Assembly: GCA_008973525.1 (NCBI GenBank)
Contig: WACJ01000118.1
Coordinates: 806,001 to 870,000, forward strand
Length of the DNA: 64,000 nt
Reading direction: 5' to 3'
From: Stenopsyche tienmushanensis
Lineage: Eukaryota > Arthropoda > Insecta > Trichoptera > Stenopsychidae
Positions 58,610-64,000 of this stretch are shown here, piece after piece. The notes beneath the pieces were generated by a model. The model made no database searches. It was not told the origin of the DNA and saw nothing but the letters and a program-made list of their open reading frames with translations. Position numbers and translations under genes: made by a program. Position 1 is the first letter of the stretch, and every line of letters starts with the position of its first letter.

Positions 58610-58700
58610 CCTGGAAGTCAAGTAAAATAAAAACCATGTTCAACTCTCGACCGTTTTGCGCCCCTAGCCTAGTTGCGCCCGTGGCGGCTAATGATACAAA
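58610..58700 (+). repeat. Inverted-repeat partner of 62030-62130 (hAT-like end)
   Basis: GCGCCCCTAGCCTAGTTGCGCCCGTGG region; together with AACTCTCGACCG and GTCAAGTAAAATAAAAACCATG it matches the reverse complement of 62030-62130. Confidence 0.55.
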
Positions 58701-61700
58701 TACATAGCGGCAAAAAATGAAAAAATATTGATTTGTATACTAGCTAGTTTTTTTGTCGTTCATGTTTCTTTGAGAACACTCGGAAAATTAAAATTTCGGG
58801 AAATTCAGAAAAAAAGGTTTTATTTTTTACTAATTCAAAATTTTAAGCCTTTTGAAAAAAAAAGTACAGAAGAGGATATTTAGAAGCCCTGCCTTTGACC
58901 AAACAACGCATTATTACATCAAAATTCAATTAAAAAAAATATTAGTCAGTCAATTTCTAATTAAATATTTTTTTACTATTCATACTAATATATTTTTATT
59001 AAATATTGAACCAATTAAAAATCAATTATGAAACAGACACTTATTCTCAATGCTCTTATCTTCTCTTATACGATATAGCTTTTAATATGTGAACTATCCA
59101 TTAAACGCGTATGAGACTCGATAAATAATAAAATATTCGAGTGAAAGAGTGCTTCGAGTACAAACAGATTCCTTGTTTAAGCAAGTGTTTCTATTTCTGG
59201 AATTTCTGAAGCTGTACAAAAAATATGTAGTTAAAGGATTGGACGGTGGTTAGGGGACTAAGATTGAAAAGGGTGCAAGAGTTACAAAAAAAATCGTTAA
59301 GTGGCCTTAGAAGGGAGCAAAAAGGAGTTGTTGGAGTCTGTTAAATATCTTCAACAGGAGACGATGCTCTTGTAATATATGCATTATGCTAACGAGGGTC
59401 CAAAAGTACAATTGAAAATATCCATATGTTTTTAGGGCAATTTGTTATGGCTTGAACGCCTTTTAGTCGTGATAATATTTAATACGAGATCGTGACAGTC
59501 TTTAATGTTAATTGTCAATGAGATTATGTCTTTTGGGAATGTGTTCTTCATTGAAATCACTCCAATGTTTAATAATAATAGCTTCTAGATAAAAATACTA
59601 TAATTTTATATCGTGCGTTAGTTTTATAGCAATATAATGAATATTGATATAAAATTTATAATTATTGCAGGATTTGGCTTTCGGTTTCGGAAAATCTGGA
59701 TAGATCTAGATTGAAACGATTAATTGGAAGTCTCAATATATTGCCAAATTAATTCCTAAGTTAGTTATGATGATTTCTATTCTTATAATCTGGATTTGAA
59801 CCTAAATATTTATATGATGCTTATATAGGATTGGGTTATACGACTTTAGTTGTATTAACGAAAATCCTGGAAAATGTGATCGTCAACCATATCTCCTGTA
59901 GATACCCAAGATGATTGAGTTACTAGATTACCAAAATATGTTTTTATTGAAATTTTACACAAGAACATGTTGACTAGTCCTTGTATGAATCGAGTCTTGA
60001 ATTATTATTTTGTTCCATTCTGGCGTTACAGAGCTCCGTTGAACTGTCCTCAGCCAGATTCGTGGTGTATATCAATTAGCCGCAAAATGCTAATATGTGG
60101 ACGATAAAATCAGGAGGTAGTCCTTAGCAAGCTGATGAAGCCAGGAGAATATTGCATATAGCGCATCACGATTTCGCCAGAATTTCAACATGGGAATTAC
60201 TGTATCAATTCCAGTTGAACATGAAAGCTTCATTTGCATTGGCGATGCTATCCGTCACATTCACTTTCACTTCTTTGTTATTCCACAACATGATTTATTT
60301 CCAACACTGCATATCCAAAATCAAGTGTAGATACACAGAGAGATCTTGAACTCTTATTATAAAGTTTCCATTTTGGGAAAAATAACCATTTTTTGGCCAT
60401 ATTAAGAATATTAGGACGAAAGCCTAAAAATTCAAATTTTAAAGATAAGAAAAGATCATATTTCGACAAAACGTAGAAATCGTTTGTCTTTACAAAACTT
60501 TGATTTTGATCACACAAACACATATTTTATCAATTGTAGATCTAATTGATATTTTATGATGAATCACTAATTTATCATGATTTTACTTCGACAACTAATT
60601 CATTTGTATTTTAAACTAATTTGTTATCAATTTCGTTTAAAGATAATATGAATTTTCGCCATGTTATCAGCATTTCGTTGTATTTTTCTTGGCTATATAT
60701 GGCAGCCATGTCCACTCTCAGGATGCTTTGAATAATGTTCTTTTGCTGGAAAGACGAAGATGGATGGTTTGCGATAGGCATCGATCCCACGTCCTAAGCC
60801 TAAATGACATGTCACCGAAATGGACGCGAAGCTCGCCCACCAATGGTTGGCAGCTGTTGCTTTTTATCACACAAGAAAGAAAAATTGCAATTTTTTCATG
60901 GAATCACCTATAAACAATATGTTTTTTTGATTAAAAATAGTAAGCAAAATGAACTGTTAATATTATAATATTTAGTTTTAAACTTTAAATATACCTATAC
61001 CATCAATTTCATACAAAATTCGTGATTCGTGATGATCGTATTTATCAATCAAGCAAGCAAAACAACCCCGTAAAAAGTGGTTAAATTAAATCTTGCACCA
61101 TTATTTGAATGAAATCAACGACGATGGATCCATATTGAATATCAATCAATTCAGACAAATCTGAACAGTGTGTTGAGCTCATTATAATGCAATAAACCAA
61201 AGCCGATAATCATCATGATCCTCATGCAGTCATCATGTTAGACTAATCCTACAACCATTGCTTTATAATCCAAGCAGGAGCCCAAAATCTGATCCATTCA
61301 TATGGATACACTTCACCAAATGGCAGTTAGTAAATAAATATTTTTATGGCTAACCGATTTGTTCATTTAATTTGAAAAAAATGGGATTATATAAATAATC
61401 TTACGCGGTTATTTTTATTCAAAACACCTGATTCTGCGAAAGGACCACGATCCTTTTTCGTCGGTCGCATAATTATTTATTGTTATTTAAAAAAGTGTTA
61501 TTGGGACTTGCTTTTGAATAACGACCACAAAGTTGGTTGGACCTCCAATGGTTTGCTTAAGCATTATATCTCATGTATAAATTAATCGTTAAATCCCTCC
61601 AAAGCTCTTTTTCAGAATGTAAATATTGTTATTTTCTATAATATATATATATATAAGTGAAACTCGGTTATAACGAACGTCAAGGGACCAATTTCTTCCC

Positions 61701-62005
61701 TTGATTTTAAATAATATTAAATTGATTTTCTCATAAAATAATATCTGGAAATCAAGCAATAGCTATTTAAAAAACTGATATTATGATTATTTAAATTTCA
61801 AGCTAACGAATAATTTGCCAATTTGATAATTAAGATTGTTTTTTTAGTGAGCTATGTCAATAAGAATAATGAAAATGAGGATGCTCTAAAAACACTTCTC
61901 TCATTATATACATACATTCATTAATTTGAATTTTCATCTTATTTTTATTTTGAATAATTTCACGTAAAAAGATATTGCTTCAATCAAAGATTAAAGCCGA
62001 TATCA
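58701..62005. other. Gene-free stretch
   Basis: About 3.3 kb with no recognised gene. CTCGGTTATAACGAACG at 61667-61683, next to a (TA)n run, resembles a Tigger-like terminus. ORFs at 60152-60523 and 60689-60913 have no known domain. Confidence 0.35.
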
Positions 62006-62130
62006 GGGTCTTAACAAGGGGGTGGCAAGTAGGCGCCTGTCACGGGCGCAAATGGACTTGGGGCGCAAAACGCTGAATACCGACCCGGTCGAGAGTTGCA
62101 CATGATTTTTATTGTACTTGACTATTCTAC
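62006..62130. repeat. hAT-like end, inverted partner of 58610-58700
   Basis: CTTAACAAGGGGGTGGCAAG followed by GGGCGCAAATGGACTTGGGG and CGAGAGTTGCACATGATTTT. The two copies point towards each other. They may be ends of one 3.5 kb element or two separate fragments. Confidence 0.5.
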
Positions 62131-63025
62131 TTCACATGATCGGGAATAGTATCCGATTACGAGACGTTCATTCGTCATATCAGCGGTCCGGAAGAGCGGA
62201 CCGGTTGGACACATACTTCGTGGCCACTCCGTTTTCTTTTAGGTTTTTTGCGGCATTTTTGGGAATAAATGTGCAGATTGCTGTGAAACATCGCAAAATA
62301 CTCAGCTCAAACATCATCAAGCTGTTTTTGTTCCATTGTGAGCAAACGCGGCACCTATTTTGTGCACACCTTTCTCATGTCCAAATTTTCAGTTAATATG
62401 CAATGTACAGCATTTTCATCGCCATTTTTACCATTATTTGTTCGATAATTGCGCTGTTCGTCTCGATATCGATATGAAATATAATAGATACTGGGTTCAG
62501 AATTTCCAAATACATATCCTGGTAGCGCGCAGGTGTTTTTTTTTAAACAATAACCACCATCTATACGTTAGGTCGGGTACTTTTGGGACTATCCGGGGGG
62601 GGGGGGCAAGTTAGATATTTGCCACAGGCGTTTCATACCCTCGTTACGATATTCAAAAACATGTCCTCTTCCAAATATTTTGACTATTTACTGCTCGCTA
62701 TAACCGTGTTTTTGACATTATTTCTTTATTTAAATACGAATGTTGGATATGAGAGTGCAAAATCAAAATAGATATTGTAATCGTATGATTTGGCTGAACA
62801 TTATGGATAAAGAATAACTCAACTATCGGTCTGTATTTTTTACGCTTTTAGAATAACATTACATATAATTAGACCTTTGTTTGGTCGTTATGCCAAATAA
62901 ACTGCCTTTAAAGGATATTATAATGTTTCTACTAATAAAGGTTCACTTTGAAACTTTGAAAAACAACCAGCAATCCAGAAAGTAAGATTTAAAATATTTG
63001 AGTATTTGATTAAAATTCACAGGAT
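62131..63025. other. Gene-free stretch
   Basis: ORF 62112-62396 begins within the repeat and has no recognised domain. A run of about 12 G lies at 62596-62607. Confidence 0.3.
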
Positions 63026-63027
63026 AC

Positions 63028-63530
63028 TTAGAGACACAAATAAATTAAACCATTTTTTAACGTAACCGCCATTGAGACATTGTAGTCAGGGCACCAGATT
63101 TTGTATGCCAGTGTCATAGATCTCTGTCGCCAGCGTTTTTTGGATTCTGGGGTGTAGTTATACACCCACGTCTCATCCCCCGTCATGATAGACTCTAAAA
63201 AAGCTATGAATATCCTATGCAAAATGATGAATGAAATTCTTCGTGAAGATCATCAAGCATCACGCGGTAGTCATTTCGCACTTGTTCTTAACTTTTTTGC
63301 ATATGTTCGTCAGAAATCAACTTAATCAACTTCATGACACGTTATCGACTCATCACATTACTATCATAAACTTCCACGAGCTTCGGATGAATATTCGTGA
63401 TGGTATTGTTCAGCAAAGCCATAAAACGGATGACCGCGCTGAACTCGCACGGTCGGGGGGTGGCAGGAACGCGTGATGACCTCTCCATCGGAAGAATTGA
63501 CTGTGACTGAACAAAATGGCCGACAAACAC
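63028..63530 (-). pseudogene. Mariner transposase 5' half, deleted
   Basis: Minus strand begins with an N-terminal helix-turn-helix region (CEFSAVIRFMALLNN, then IHPKLVEVYDSNVMS, 63360-63450). After a deletion it continues with the first catalytic motif SIMTGDETWVYNYTPESKKR (63130-63190). The 3' half is missing. Typical of mos/mauritiana-type mariners in arthropods. Confidence 0.75.
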
Positions 63531-64000
63531 GCGGGACCAAATAAACTGACCGATAGGATCCCTCCTATATCCCAGATGAGCTAACTGCGAAACAAATAAA
63601 TTCCTCCGGCCTCAAGAACCCTTGTAACCTTACTTTCTAGAAAATTGCGTAACAAGTCATCTCTGACTAAAGGTCATCTTATTTGTAAACAAATACTTAT
63701 ATTTGAAGATAAGATTAATTAAAAACTCTATCTAAACACTTGGTCATTCAATAATATTAATCATCCATATAAATCGAAGTTGGGAAGACTCTGCACTATC
63801 GATAGGATACTCGAAAACAAGCCCGTAAATTGCAAGAACCGTGGGAGAATCGATGTGGTTACTGAATATATAGACGCTCATTGGATGATAGGCGATATGG
63901 CTATTTATTTTTAAATAAAAGAAAGCTGTTAATTATATTGCGATAAGCTGAAGTGTAAAGATTTCTTGGTCGTATATTAGTGACCTTATCTCGGATCATG
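63531..64000. other. Gene-free right edge
   Basis: No ORF, repeat or RNA gene recognised. Confidence 0.3.

Overview
This window looks like nuclear DNA from an arthropod, most likely an insect. It is strongly AT-rich and gene-poor. It is full of decayed eukaryotic transposons: hAT/ZBED-like, mariner, piggyBac-like, Tigger/pogo-like, R1-like and jockey-like non-LTR elements, and probable LTR fragments. There are short plausible introns and no bacterial-style operons. I cannot name the species.

The only convincing host-type genes are five intact members of the inhibitor-of-apoptosis (IAP, BIR zinc-finger) superfamily. Three are close paralogues of about 390 residues, called A (1622-2788, minus), B (33304-34482, plus) and C (44450-45622, minus). 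Each has a long unrecognised N-terminal region, a divergent first BIR, a canonical second BIR and no RING. The other two are a compact BIR-BIR-RING IAP (8614-9363, minus) and a 205-residue single-BIR protein (52677-53294, minus). Every canonical BIR keeps the C-x2-C-x16-H-x6-C zinc ligands. Only the 249-residue protein carries a RING and so could act as an E3 ligase.

Layout: 1-960 is a ~178 bp tandem repeat downstream of gene A. Gene A and its flanks run to about 3680. Decayed hAT and mariner sequence follows, then the BIR-BIR-RING gene (8.6-9.4 kb). A long gene-poor stretch (9.8-30 kb) holds a small inverted-repeat element, an R1-like 3' end, an LTR-like GC island, a Tigger-like remnant and an RT fragment. 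At 30224-39160 two near-identical 2593 bp hAT copies lie in inverted orientation around gene B. A mosaic of hAT, mariner, LTR-like and jockey pieces fills 39-44 kb. Gene C and its flanks occupy 44-46.4 kb. A second TE mosaic, including a non-LTR element split by piggyBac-like sequence, spans 47.8-51.8 kb. The single-BIR gene and a short mariner follow, and 54-64 kb is almost gene-free apart from transposon remnants.

Main inference: the target-site duplications of the two hAT copies are swapped. GCCTAGTC/TCCTAGTC and GTTTAGGA/GTTTAGGA pair only if the 3.75 kb between the copies is flipped back. Recombination between the hAT copies (or an assembly flip) therefore inverted gene B. Before that, all five IAP-family genes lay on the minus strand, as expected for a tandemly duplicated cluster. 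A, B and C also show mosaic similarity suggesting gene conversion. Only C keeps an open 48-codon upstream extension behind a conserved splice-acceptor-like site; A and B are broken there.
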